NCBI GenBank assembly: GCA_910576385.1
Contig: CAJTIR010000028.1
Coordinates: 1 to 53,982 of the forward strand
Reading direction: 5' to 3'
Length of the DNA stretch: 53,982 bases
From: Lachnospiraceae bacterium
Lineage (GTDB): Bacteria > Bacillota > Clostridia > Lachnospirales > Lachnospiraceae
Shown: positions 30,741 through 38,956 of the stretch, in pieces
How positions within the stretch are numbered: the stretch's first letter is position 1
How the letters are laid out: each line of letters starts with the position of its first letter
Made by a program: the position numbers and the translations under genes
The notes under the pieces: model-generated
Told to the model about the DNA's origin: nothing
The model's database searches: none
Seen by the model: the letters and a program-made list of their open reading frames with translations, nothing else

Positions 30741-32348
30741 ATGGCGATGCGGAAGCTGAAAAAATACAGGCCAACAAAATTTAAGGCGAAGGACAGCCGC
30801 TATGATAAGGACGCCGCCGATTTTGCCGTGATGTTCATCGAGAGCCTCTGCCACACCAAGGGGACATGGGCAGGGAAGCCCTTTGAGCTGATTGACTGGC
30901 AGGAGCAGATCATCCGTGACATTTTCGGCACTCTGAAACCGAACGGCTACCGCCAGTTCAACACAGCATATGTTGAGATCCCGAAGAAGCAGGGCAAGTC
31001 GGAGCTTGCCGCCGCTGTGGCGCTGCTCCTTACCTGCGGGGACGGGGAGGAACGCGCCGAGGTGTACGGGTGCGCCGCCGACCGGCAGCAGGCCACCATC
31101 GTCTTTGACGTGGCGGCAGATATGGTGCGGATGTGCCCTGCGCTTTCCAAGCGGGTGAAGATACTCGCCTCGCAGAAGCGGATCATCTACACGCCCACCA
31201 ATTCCTTCTACCAGGTGCTTTCGGCGGAGGCGTATTCCAAGCACGGCTTCAACATCCACGGCGTGGTGTTTGACGAGCTGCACACGCAGCCGAACAGGAA
31301 ATTATTTGACGTCATGACCAAAGGCTCCGGGGACGCCAGGATGCAGCCGCTGTATTTCCTCATCACCACGGCGGGGACGGACACCCATTCCATCTGCTAC
31401 GAGACGCACCAGAAGGCAAAGGATATTTTAGAGGGGCGGAAGATTGACCCGACCTTTTACCCTGTCATCTACGGCGCGGATGAGGCGGACGACTGGACGG
31501 ACCCCAAGGTGTGGAAGAAAGCCAATCCCTCTTTAAACATCACGGTGGGGATTGACAAGGTGGAGGCCGCCTGCGAGTCAGCAAAGCAGAACCCCGGCGA
31601 GGAGAACAGCTTCCGGCAGCTCCGGCTGAACCAGTGGGTGAAACAGGCGGTGCGGTGGATGCCCATGGATAAATGGGATGCCTGCGCCTTCCCCGTTTCC
31701 GAGGACGGCCTGGAGGGGCGCGTCTGCTACGGCGGGCTGGACTTGTCCTCCACCACGGACATCACGGCGTTCGTGCTGGTGTTCCCGCCGTTAGATGAGG
31801 AGGACAAATACTGCATCCTGCCGTACTTCTGGGTGCCGGAGGAGACGCTGGAGCTGCGCGTGCGGCGCGACCATGTCCCCTACGATGTGTGGGAGCGGCA
31901 GGGGAAGCTGATGACCACGGAGGGGAACGTGGTGCATTACGGATTCATTGAGAAATTTATCGAGAGGCTTGGCGAACGGTTCAACATCCGTGAGATTGCC
32001 TTTGACCGATGGGGCGCGGTGCAGATGGTGCAGAACCTTGAGGGGATGGGCTTCACGGTGGTCCCGTTCGGGCAGGGATTCAAGGATATGTCGCCGCCTA
32101 CCAAGGAGCTGATGAAGCTGGTGCTGGAACAGATGATTGCCCACGGCGGGCATCCGGTCCTGCGGTGGATGATGGACAATATCTTCATCCGCACCGACCC
32201 GGCAGGGAACATCAAGGCAGACAAGGAAAAGTCCACGGAGAAGATTGACGGGGCGGTGGCCGCGATCATGGGGCTTGACCGGGCAATCCGTTGCGGGAAC
32301 ATATCCTCGGAGAGCGTCTACGATACCCGCGGGCTCATCATCCTGTAG
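30741..32348 (+). CDS. terL: Terminase large subunit
   Basis: The 535-residue ATPase-nuclease that pumps and cuts phage DNA. Walker A-like 'IPKKQGKSELAAAVALL' and Walker B 'GVVFDELH' lie in the N-terminal ATPase; the nuclease part has acidic 'GGLDLSSTTDITAFVLVF' and 'IDGAVAAIMGLDRAI'. This is the HK97-type (Terminase_1) family. The ATG at 30741 is 6 bases from GGAGGTG; GTG/ATG codons at 30732-30737 overlap that site. It is separated from terS by methyltransferases and accessory genes, whereas they are normally adjacent. Cassette leaders reappear right after it. Confidence 0.95.
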   Translation: MAMRKLKKYRPTKFKAKDSRYDKDAADFAVMFIESLCHTKGTWAGKPFELIDWQEQIIRDIFGTLKPNGYRQFNTAYVEIPKKQGKSELAAAVALLLTCGDGEERAEVYGCAADRQQATIVFDVAADMVRMCPALSKRVKILASQKRIIYTPTNSFYQVLSAEAYSKHGFNIHGVVFDELHTQPNRKLFDVMTKGSGDARMQPLYFLITTAGTDTHSICYETHQKAKDILEGRKIDPTFYPVIYGADEADDWTDPKVWKKANPSLNITVGIDKVEAACESAKQNPGEENSFRQLRLNQWVKQAVRWMPMDKWDACAFPVSEDGLEGRVCYGGLDLSSTTDITAFVLVFPPLDEEDKYCILPYFWVPEETLELRVRRDHVPYDVWERQGKLMTTEGNVVHYGFIEKFIERLGERFNIREIAFDRWGAVQMVQNLEGMGFTVVPFGQGFKDMSPPTKELMKLVLEQMIAHGGHPVLRWMMDNIFIRTDPAGNIKADKEKSTEKIDGAVAAIMGLDRAIRCGNISSESVYDTRGLIIL

Positions 32349-32351
32349 TGG

Positions 32352-32478
32352 TAAAATGCACAAACACCGCCGTAAATGTTTGTTCAAGATACTGCCGGAA
32401 TCCGCTTGCTATTCTGTGGCTTCAGAGCGAATATGTCACTTACCGGGAGGGCATCCCGGAAAACATTTGGATGGAGGG
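32352..32478 (+). promoter_or_regulatory. Accessory cassette leader, copy 5 (divergent)
   Basis: A short inverted repeat (TGCACAAACA / TGTTTGTTCA, around 32357 and 32377) is followed by GCTTGCTATTCTGTGGCTTC, then AGAGCGAATATGTCAC. The usual GTACTACCGAAAGGG has become CACTTACCGGGAGGGCATCC. GGAGGG at 32473-32478 serves the gene at 32486. Confidence 0.68.
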
Positions 32479-32485
32479 ATTTCTG

Positions 32486-32650
32486 ATGAAGCCATATGGG
32501 GCAGCGGAAAGGTTTGGAAAATATGAGTGGGAGGATTTCGGCGGTTGGTCGAGGAACCACACCAAAGCGGCATCCATCCGCAGGTGGAAGCGGCCGCTGA
32601 AAAAGAGGGCGAGGCAGGTGTGCCGTGCCGTGCTGAGACGGCTTGTCTGA
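32486..32650 (+). CDS. Small basic protein 'MKPYG'
   Basis: A 54-residue basic protein with a short aromatic/acidic head (MKPYGAAERFGKYEWEDFGG) and a strongly basic helical tail ('RRWKRPLKKRARQVCRAVLR'). It resembles the 49-residue protein at 29033. The start lies 7 bases after GGAGGG of cassette copy 5. It is a single-gene accessory cassette between terL and portal. The function is unknown; nucleic-acid binding is the simplest guess from charge. Confidence 0.65.
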   Translation: MKPYGAAERFGKYEWEDFGGWSRNHTKAASIRRWKRPLKKRARQVCRAVLRRLV

Positions 32651-32660
32651 GTGGCTTTCC

Positions 32661-32783
32661 GGGGCGTAATTTACACAAAAACCGCCCCAGATGTTTGTGT
32701 AGTTTATTCCCGTAATTGGCTTGCTATTACTGGCATTCAGAGCGAATATGTGTACTACCGAAAGGGAAATCAAAAAAACGGAG
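32661..32783 (+). promoter_or_regulatory. Accessory cassette leader, copy 6 (full)
   Basis: AATTTACACAAAAAC (about 32668-32682) faces GTTTGTGTAGTTTATT (32693-32708), with a GGGGCG/CGCCCC pair around the left arm. Then come CTTGCTATTACTGGCATTCA, GAGCGAATATGTGTAC, TACCGAAAGGGAAAT and GGAGGT. It precedes the gene at 32793. Confidence 0.74.
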
Positions 32784-32792
32784 GTAACGCAC

Positions 32793-32978
32793 ATGAAGGT
32801 ACACGAATTTATCAAAAAACACAAGATTAAGGAATCCAGGATGCGGATCTACGACGCGGAGCTTGGGGATGAGGTTTACGGGATTTACGAGATGGGCCTC
32901 TACCGCGACTGCGAGGTGGTCAGGGCATACCCGCACAACGGCGACACGGTTTTGGAGGTCGCATCGGTAAACGGCTAA
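32793..32978 (+). CDS. Uncharacterised small accessory protein
   Basis: A 61-residue protein (MKVHEFIKKHKIKESRMRIY, 'DEVYGIYEMGLYRDCEVVRA') that may form a small beta-rich fold behind one helix. No motif is known. It is a single-gene unit directly behind cassette copy 6 and before the portal gene. Confidence 0.65.
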   Translation: MKVHEFIKKHKIKESRMRIYDAELGDEVYGIYEMGLYRDCEVVRAYPHNGDTVLEVASVNG

Positions 32979-33052
32979 GACAGGACGGCACAGGGGGCGC
33001 TGCTTCGGCGGCGCCTTCCTGCTGTCCGTTTTTGGAAAGGAGCGTGGTATTT

Positions 33053-34411
33053 ATGGGATTATTCAGCGGCTTGTTCCGGGCGAGGGACGCTCCCCAGAAC
33101 AGGACATCGGGGAGCACCTACAGCTTTTTCCTTGGGAACAGCACAAGCGGGAAAAGGGTGAACGAGCGCACCTCCATGCAGATGACGGCGGTGTACTCCT
33201 GCGTCCGGATTCTTTCCGAGGCGGTGGCGGGGCTGCCGCTTCACTTTTATAGATACACGGACAATGGCGGGAAGGAGAAAGCAGCGGACCATCCGCTGTA
33301 TTTTCTGCTCCATGACGAACCGAACCCGGAGATGACTTCCTTCGTGTTCCGGGAGACGCTGATGACGCACCTGCTCCTGTGGGGGAACGCCTACGCGCAG
33401 ATCATCCGCAACGGCAAGGGGGAGGTCATCGGGCTTTACCCTTTGATGCCGGACAGGATGGGCGTGGAGCGGGATTCCAAAGGGCAGCTCTATTACGAGT
33501 ACACGGTGAGCATGGAGGACGCTCCCACGGTGAAGGGAAGCACGGTCATCTTGCCGCCCACGGAGGTGCTGCATATCCCCGGCCTTGGCTTTGACGGGCT
33601 GGTGGGCTATTCCCCCATTGCCATGGCAAAGAACGCCATCGGCATGGCGATAGCCTGCGAGGAGTACGGGGCGAAGTTCTTCGCCAACGGCGCGCAGCCG
33701 AGCGGCGTGCTGGAGCATCCGGGGACGATAAAAGACCCGACCAGGGTGCGGGAGAGCTGGCAGTCCACCTTCGGCGGCAGCCACAACGCCAACAAGGTGG
33801 CTGTTTTGGAGGAGGGGATGAAATACACGCCCATCTCCATTTCCCCGGAACAGGCGCAGTTCCTTGAGACGCGGAAGTTCCAGATCAATGAGATCGCACG
33901 GATCTTCCGTGTGCCGCCGCACATGGTGGGCGACCTGGAAAAGAGCAGTTTCTCCAACATCGAGCAGCAGAGCCTTGAGTTCGTGAAATACACCCTGGAC
34001 CCGTGGGTGTCAAGATGGGAGCAGTCCATGGCGCGGTCGCTGTTGACGGCGGAGGAGAAAAAGAAATATTTCGTGAAGTTCAATGTGGACGGCCTGCTCC
34101 GGGGCGACTACCAGAGCCGCATGAACGGCTATGCCGTAGGGCGGCAGAACGGGTGGATGTCCGCAAACGACATACGGGAGCTTGAGAACCTTGACCGTAT
34201 CCCGGAGGAAGCGGGCGGCGACCTGTACCTCATCAACGGGAACATGACAAAATTAGCCGATGCGGGGCTTTTCGGGAAAGCCGGGGCCGCACCGGGAAAG
34301 GAGGAGTCGGATGAAAACGAAGAAGTTCTGGAACTGGAAGAAAGTGAAAAACCAGGAAACGGGGGCGGAGGAGCGCGTCCTGGAACTGAGCGGTACCATC
34401 GCGGAAGATAG
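33053..34411 (+). CDS. Portal protein, HK97 family
   Basis: A 452-residue subunit of the dodecameric head-tail portal. Family features: 'MQMTAVYSCVRILSEAVAGL', 'FLLHDEPNPEMTSFVFRETL', 'LLWGNAYAQIIRNGKGEVIG', 'IPGLGFDGLVGYSPI' and 'FRVPPHMVGDLEKSSFSNIE'. AAAGGAG precedes the ATG at 33053. The acidic C-terminal tail overlaps the protease start by about 100 bases in another frame, as is common in this module. Confidence 0.95.
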   Translation: MGLFSGLFRARDAPQNRTSGSTYSFFLGNSTSGKRVNERTSMQMTAVYSCVRILSEAVAGLPLHFYRYTDNGGKEKAADHPLYFLLHDEPNPEMTSFVFRETLMTHLLLWGNAYAQIIRNGKGEVIGLYPLMPDRMGVERDSKGQLYYEYTVSMEDAPTVKGSTVILPPTEVLHIPGLGFDGLVGYSPIAMAKNAIGMAIACEEYGAKFFANGAQPSGVLEHPGTIKDPTRVRESWQSTFGGSHNANKVAVLEEGMKYTPISISPEQAQFLETRKFQINEIARIFRVPPHMVGDLEKSSFSNIEQQSLEFVKYTLDPWVSRWEQSMARSLLTAEEKKKYFVKFNVDGLLRGDYQSRMNGYAVGRQNGWMSANDIRELENLDRIPEEAGGDLYLINGNMTKLADAGLFGKAGAAPGKEESDENEEVLELEESEKPGNGGGGARPGTERYHRGR

Positions 34412-35150
34412 CTGGTTCGACGATGACGTTACGCCGCAGCTTTTTAAGGATGAGCTGAATGCCGGGAGCGGCGACATTACCGTATGGATCAATTCACCGG
34501 GCGGCGACTGCGTGGCGGCGGCACAGATCTACAACATGCTCTCCAACTACAAGGGGAAAGTCACCGTGAAGATTGACGGCATCGCTGCATCAGCGGCATC
34601 CGTAATCGCCATGGCAGGCGACACCGTCCTGGTATCCCCGGTTTCCATGCTGATGATCCACAACCCCGCCACCATCGCCTGGGGAGACCATGCCGAGATG
34701 CAGAAAGCGATGGATATGCTTGCCGAAGTAAAGGAGTCCATCATAAACGCCTATGTGCTGAAGACCGGGCTTTCCCGGCCGAAGCTGTCGCACCTCATGG
34801 ATGCGGAAACGTGGATGGACGCGAACAAGGCGGTGGAGCTTGGCTTTGCGGACGACATCATAGCGCGGGCAAAAACAGAGCCGGGGGAAGATGGCGAAGA
34901 GGATACGGAAGGGGAGGATGGGGAAGAAAAGAAATCCCCTTCTGCTCACAGCTCCATGCTGTTCTCCCGCAGGGCGGCGGACAATGCCCTGCTGAATAAA
35001 GTCATTGCCAAATACAGGGAGAAAAAGCCCAGGGCGGGCATCGGGGAGCAGGCGAAGATTCCCGCTCCAGGAGAAAAAGGCACACCAAAAACAGAAACCG
35101 GCCGTTCCGTGGACGTACTCATGGAGCGGCTTAATTTATTAAAGCGATGA
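34311..35150 (+). CDS. Head maturation protease, ClpP-type
   Basis: A 279-residue ClpP-like serine protease that trims the capsid's N-terminal scaffold. Catalytic regions are seen: the oxyanion strand 'INSPGGDCVAAAQIYNMLSN', the nucleophile Ser in 'IDGIAASAASVIAMAG' and the His in 'MLMIHNPATIAWGDH'. The C-terminal ~80 residues are acidic and low-complexity, probably used for scaffold contacts. Start ATG 34311 behind AAAGGAGG. Order portal-protease-capsid is standard for HK97-type phages. Confidence 0.93.
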   Translation: MKTKKFWNWKKVKNQETGAEERVLELSGTIAEDSWFDDDVTPQLFKDELNAGSGDITVWINSPGGDCVAAAQIYNMLSNYKGKVTVKIDGIAASAASVIAMAGDTVLVSPVSMLMIHNPATIAWGDHAEMQKAMDMLAEVKESIINAYVLKTGLSRPKLSHLMDAETWMDANKAVELGFADDIIARAKTEPGEDGEEDTEGEDGEEKKSPSAHSSMLFSRRAADNALLNKVIAKYREKKPRAGIGEQAKIPAPGEKGTPKTETGRSVDVLMERLNLLKR

Positions 35151-35166
35151 GAAGGAGGATTCCATT

Positions 35167-36384
35167 ATGACGATTCTTGAACTGCGTGAGAAACGCGCGA
35201 AGGCATGGGAGGCGGCGAAGGCATTCCTGGATTCCCACAGGAAGGAGAACGGCACCCTTTCCGCAGAGGATGACGCCGCATACACAAGGATGGAGCAGGA
35301 GATTACCGACCTTGGGAAGGAGATCGCAAGGCTGGAGCGGCAGGAGGCACTTGACGCGGAGCTGAACCGCCCGGTCAACAAACCCCTTACGGGGAAACCG
35401 GGTGGAAAGGCGGAGGCGGACGGTGCGGAGGATAAGACCGGGCGTGCCTCCGACGACTACCGGAAGAACTTCTGGAATGCCATGCGCTCCAAGGCACCGA
35501 TGCCTGCGGTCACCAATGCCCTGCAGATTGGCACGGACTCCGAGGGCGGCTACCTGGTGCCGGATGAATATGAAAGGACGCTGGTGGAGGCTTTGGAGGA
35601 GGAGAACATCTTCCGCCAGATGGCGAAGGTCATCAAGACCTCCAGCGGCGACCGCAAGATCCCGGTGGTGGCATCCAAGGGTACGGCATCCTGGATTGAC
35701 GAGGAGGGCGCATTCCCGGAGAGCGACGACTCCTTCGGGCAGGTCTCCATCGGCGCCTACAAGCTGGGGACAATGATCAAGGTCTCTGAGGAGCTTTTAA
35801 ACGACAGCGTCTTTGACCTGCAGTCCTATATCTCCCGCGAGTTTGCCCGCCGCATCGGGGCGAAGGAAGAGGAGGCGTTCTTCACGGGGGACGGCAAGGG
35901 CAAGCCGCTGGGTGTCCTGGCGGCAACTGGCGGCGCGGAAACGGGAGTGACCGCAGCGTCTGCCACGGCAGTGACGGCGGATGAGCTGATGGATTTATAT
36001 TATTCGCTGAAATCCCCGTACCGCAAGAAATCCATGTGGGTGCTGAACGATTCCACCATCAAGGCCATCCGCAAGCTGAAGGACAATAACGGGCAGTACC
36101 TGTGGCAGCCGTCCCTGGCAGCCGGGACGCCGGACATGATCTTAGGCCGCCCCATCAAGACCTCGGCGTATATGCCGGCCATGGCCGCGGGCGCAAAGAC
36201 CATCGCTTTTGGCGACTTTTCTTATTACTGGATCGCTGACAGGCAGGGGCGTTCCTTCAAGCGCCTGAACGAGCTGTTTGCTGCAAGCGGGCAGGTGGGC
36301 TTCCTCGCTTCGCAGCGTGTGGACGGGAAGATGATCCTTGCGGAAGCGGTGAAGGTGCTGGAACAGAAAGGGGCTTCGGCTTAA
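35167..36384 (+). CDS. Major capsid protein, HK97 fold
   Basis: A 405-residue capsid subunit. Residues ~1-105 form a coiled-coil-rich delta/scaffold domain ('LELREKRAKAWEAAKAFLDS', 'MEQEITDLGKEIARLERQEA') likely removed by the ClpP-type protease. The HK97 core follows ('SEGGYLVPDEYERTLVEALE', 'IKVSEELLNDSVFDLQSYIS', 'FFTGDGKGKPLGVL', 'ASQRVDGKMILAEAVKVL'). GAAGGAGGA precedes the ATG. It is followed immediately by head-tail connector genes. Confidence 0.95.
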   Translation: MTILELREKRAKAWEAAKAFLDSHRKENGTLSAEDDAAYTRMEQEITDLGKEIARLERQEALDAELNRPVNKPLTGKPGGKAEADGAEDKTGRASDDYRKNFWNAMRSKAPMPAVTNALQIGTDSEGGYLVPDEYERTLVEALEEENIFRQMAKVIKTSSGDRKIPVVASKGTASWIDEEGAFPESDDSFGQVSIGAYKLGTMIKVSEELLNDSVFDLQSYISREFARRIGAKEEEAFFTGDGKGKPLGVLAATGGAETGVTAASATAVTADELMDLYYSLKSPYRKKSMWVLNDSTIKAIRKLKDNNGQYLWQPSLAAGTPDMILGRPIKTSAYMPAMAAGAKTIAFGDFSYYWIADRQGRSFKRLNELFAASGQVGFLASQRVDGKMILAEAVKVLEQKGASA

Positions 36385-36408
36385 GGTTTTTCGGAGGGAG
36401 GTGGAGGC

Positions 36409-36684
36409 ATGGCAGTGACGCTGGAAGAGATGAAGAACTACCTCCGTGTGGACTATGACGAGGACGACGCCCTGATTGAAAGCATCATCGGGGCGTCGGA
36501 ACGCCTCTGCATGGACGTGGCGCGGATGGATTCAATGGAGGAGTTTTCTGCTGTGGAAAATGCCAGGATTGCCGTGCTGTATGCGGCGGCCTACCTCTAC
36601 GAACACCGGGAGGAGGCAGACCACCGCGCCCTCACGCTCACCCTGCGGGCTTTGCTCTTTGGGGCAAGGAAGGAGGCGTTCTGA
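36409..36684 (+). CDS. Head-tail connector (gp6-like)
   Basis: A 91-residue helical adaptor (MAVTLEEMKNYLRVDYDEDD, 'LIESIIGASERLCMDVARMD', 'IAVLYAAAYLYEHREEADHR'), the classic HK97 gp6 / SPP1 gp15 connector pattern that binds under the portal. GGAGGTGG precedes the ATG. The stop overlaps the next start. Confidence 0.9.
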   Translation: MAVTLEEMKNYLRVDYDEDDALIESIIGASERLCMDVARMDSMEEFSAVENARIAVLYAAAYLYEHREEADHRALTLTLRALLFGARKEAF

Positions 36685-37025
36685 TGGATGTGGCGGCGAT
36701 GAACGTGCGGATTGTGTTCCAGAAAAATGAAACGGTTTCTGATGCCATCGGAAACCACACAAACACATGGGCAGACTACTACTCCTGCCATGCCACCATC
36801 AGCGATTCCCTGGGGAAGTCCTCTGCGGAATCCGAGGCGGCGGGGCAGACCGCGGCGCACCCGGACATCAGCTTCACGGTGCGTTTCTGCCAGAAGGCAA
36901 AGGCTGTGGACACCACGGGCTTCCGGATTTTATGGGACGGCGGCATTTATGACATTCTGAAGGTAGACCATCTGAACAATAAAAAACGGGCATTGAAATT
37001 CAAATGTGAGAAAGCGGGGCGGTAA
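36684..37025 (+). CDS. Head closure protein
   Basis: A 113-residue beta-rich protein ('MNVRIVFQKNETVSDAIGNH', 'WADYYSCHATISDSLGKSSA', 'FRILWDGGIYDILKVDHLNN') of the SPP1 gp16 / HK97 head-closure family, forming the second connector ring. Overlaps the neighbours on both sides by one to a few bases. Confidence 0.88.
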   Translation: MDVAAMNVRIVFQKNETVSDAIGNHTNTWADYYSCHATISDSLGKSSAESEAAGQTAAHPDISFTVRFCQKAKAVDTTGFRILWDGGIYDILKVDHLNNKKRALKFKCEKAGR

Positions 37026-37408
37026 TGATGTCAGACAGGGTAAGGATCGACCAGCTTGCGGCCGCAGTGATGGAGGGGCTGACGGAGTACGCGGACCTTG
37101 CGGCAGATGATCTGAAAAAGGCGGTGAAGAAAGCGGGGAATTCCGTGAAAAAGGATATCCAGGAGGGAGCGCCGAAGGACACGGGCGCCTATGCGAAAAG
37201 CTGGTCTGTGAAGAACGTGAAGGAGACTTCCAACTCCATCGAGCTGGTGGTGCATTCCAGGAACCGCTACCAGCTCTCGCACCTCTTGGAATTCGGTCAC
37301 GCCAAACGGGGCGGCGGGCGCGTCCCCGGAAAGGCGCACATCGCGCCTGCGGAGGAGCGGGCGGAACGGACGCTGGAGCAGGAAATTGAAAAGGCTCTGA
37401 GGGGGTGA
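37025..37408 (+). CDS. HK97 gp10-type tail component
   Basis: A 127-residue tail-completion protein: 'LTEYADLAADDLKKAVKKAG' then 'DIQEGAPKDTGAYAKSWSVK', where 'aPkdTGaya.SW' is the family signature; then 'RYQLSHLLEFGHAKRGGGRV' and 'AEERAERTLEQEIEKAL'. The start overlaps the previous stop (TAATG); ATG at 37028 is equally possible. Confidence 0.92.
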   Translation: MMSDRVRIDQLAAAVMEGLTEYADLAADDLKKAVKKAGNSVKKDIQEGAPKDTGAYAKSWSVKNVKETSNSIELVVHSRNRYQLSHLLEFGHAKRGGGRVPGKAHIAPAEERAERTLEQEIEKALRG

Positions 37409-37414
37409 TGCATT

Positions 37415-37732
37415 TTGGAAAAACTTGTAAGCATGATTGCGGAGATGGGGCTGCCTTTTGCCTACGACCATTTCATAGAAGGGGAGTCGCCGGAGCCGCC
37501 GTTCCTCTGCTACCTCATTCCGGGGAGCGACAATTTCGCAGCGGACGGGAAGGTGTACCACAGGGGCGCAAGCGTCCATGTGGAGATTTACACCGATAAG
37601 AAAGACCTGGCGGTGGAGAAAAAAGTGGAGGATGTGCTGGACGCGCATGAGGTCTTCTACAACAAATCGGAAACATGGATCAGCAGCGAGCGGCTTTATG
37701 AAGTTCTGTATATTTTTGGATGGGAGGCATGA
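37415..37732 (+). CDS. Tail terminator / minor head-tail protein
   Basis: A 105-residue alpha/beta protein (MEKLVSMIAEMGLPFAYDHF, 'YLIPGSDNFAADGKVYHRGA', 'VHVEIYTDKKDLAVEKKVED') at the position of the tail terminator in this phage group. TTG start at 37415, 7 bases after GGGGGTG; no in-frame ATG is usable. It caps the tail tube next to the connector by analogy. Confidence 0.82.
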   Translation: MEKLVSMIAEMGLPFAYDHFIEGESPEPPFLCYLIPGSDNFAADGKVYHRGASVHVEIYTDKKDLAVEKKVEDVLDAHEVFYNKSETWISSERLYEVLYIFGWEA

Positions 37733-37735
37733 CGG

Positions 37736-38347
37736 ATGCAGAATAAAAAGAACAAAGTGAAATACAACCTTAAGAACACGCACTATGCGATGCTCACGGT
37801 TTCGGAAGACGGGGCGGTGTCCTACGGGACGCCTATCCCGATGCCCGGCTCGGTGTCCATCTCGCTGGACGCCAACGGCGAGCCGGAGAACTTCTATGCG
37901 GACGGGACGGCGTACTATGTCATCAACAACAACATGGGCTACGACGGCGACCTGGAGCTTGCCATGATCCCGGAGTCCTTCCGCAAAGATGCCTTACGGG
38001 AGGAACTGGACAGCAGGGGCGTGCTGATTGAGAACGCCTCGGCGGAGCTTGCGGCTTTTGCGCTGCTCTTTGAGTTTGACGGCGACCAGAGGCACATCCG
38101 CCATGTCCTCTACAACTGTTCCGCCTCAAGACCGGGCATCGAGGGCAAGACCAACGAGGAGAGCCGGGAGGTGCAGACGGAGACGCTGACCGTCAAGGCC
38201 ACGCCCCTGGCGGACGGGATGGTGAAGGCGAAGACCGGGGATTCCACAGACGAAACTGTTTATAAGGACTGGTACAAGGCGGTGTATATGCCCGCGGCGG
38301 CAGATGATGGCGGCGGGGAGCAGGGCAATGAGGAGGGCGACGCATGA
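37736..38347 (+). CDS. Major tail tube protein
   Basis: A 203-residue tube subunit ('YNLKNTHYAMLTVSEDGAVS', 'GTPIPMPGSVSISLDANGEP', 'NNNMGYDGDLELAMIPESFR'), the phi13-type major tail family in siphophages. Acidic low-complexity C-terminus. It is followed with a 4-base overlap by the tail assembly chaperone. Confidence 0.9.
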   Translation: MQNKKNKVKYNLKNTHYAMLTVSEDGAVSYGTPIPMPGSVSISLDANGEPENFYADGTAYYVINNNMGYDGDLELAMIPESFRKDALREELDSRGVLIENASAELAAFALLFEFDGDQRHIRHVLYNCSASRPGIEGKTNEESREVQTETLTVKATPLADGMVKAKTGDSTDETVYKDWYKAVYMPAAADDGGGEQGNEEGDA

Positions 38348-38721
38348 GCATGACAAGGAAGATTGAGATTGACGGGAAGGAAGTGCCGTTCCGGGCATCG
38401 GCGGCCGTTCCGCGTATTTACCGGATTAAGTTCCACCGGGATATTTACAAGGATCTGAGTGCGCTGGAAAAGAGCATCGGGAAAAGCGATGAGGAGAATT
38501 CCAATTTAGACTTGTTTTCACTGGAGCTGTTCGAGAACATCGCCTTCATCATGGCGAAGCACGCCGACCCTTCCATCCCGGACACGCCGGAGGAATGGCT
38601 GGACGGCTTCAGCACGTTCTCCATCTACCAGGTGCTGCCGCAGCTCATCGAGCTGTGGGGGCTGAACGTGAAGACCGACGTGGAGGCTAAAAAAAACTTC
38701 GCGCAACTGACCGCCCGATGA
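38344..38721 (+). CDS. Tail assembly chaperone, short (G-like) form
   Basis: A 125-residue chaperone ('FRASAAVPRIYRIKFHRDIY', 'LELFENIAFIMAKHADPSIP', 'EEWLDGFSTFSIYQVLPQLI') for tape-measure folding. Its end contains a run of eight A residues and the heptamer A AAA AAC (38691-38697). It is the unshifted product; the shifted product extends to 38882. Confidence 0.92.
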   Translation: MSMTRKIEIDGKEVPFRASAAVPRIYRIKFHRDIYKDLSALEKSIGKSDEENSNLDLFSLELFENIAFIMAKHADPSIPDTPEEWLDGFSTFSIYQVLPQLIELWGLNVKTDVEAKKNFAQLTAR

Positions 38722-38882
38722 CCACGCCGCTGTTCCTGCTGCGGTGTGTGCAGCTCGGCATCTCCATCCGGGACCTGGACCTTCTGACCATCGGCATGGT
38801 CAACGATATGTACGCGGAGAGCAGCAATGACAGCGCCGACTATTCCATCATCGCGGGGCAGGACGAGTTCGATTTATTTTAA
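38344..38882 (+). CDS. Tail assembly chaperone, long (GT-like) form by -1 frameshift
   Basis: At A AAA AAC (38691-38697) ribosomes can slip back one base. The -1 frame is then open from 38697 to the stop at 38880-38882 and reads 'LRATDRPMTTPLFLLRCVQL' onward, ending 'IIAGQDEFDLF'. The T-type sequence 'PLFLLRCVQLGISIRDLDLL' is characteristic of this family in Firmicute phages. This two-product arrangement before the tape measure is the lambda gpG/gpGT rule. The region has no start codon or ribosome site of its own, which supports frameshifting. Confidence 0.88.
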
Positions 38883-38911
38883 CCACAGATTTGGTTTTAT
38901 TTACTGATAAC

Positions 38912-38934
38912 GCCTGGGAATCCGGGCTTTTTTT
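38912..38934 (+). terminator. Short hairpin with T7 run after tail chaperone
   Basis: GCCTG (38912-38916) and CGGGC (38923-38927) form a 5-bp stem with a 6-nt loop, then seven T. It is weak but well formed; it may attenuate transcription into the tape-measure gene. Confidence 0.5.
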
Positions 38935-38956
38935 GTGCCGTTAAGGAGGTGGCGTC

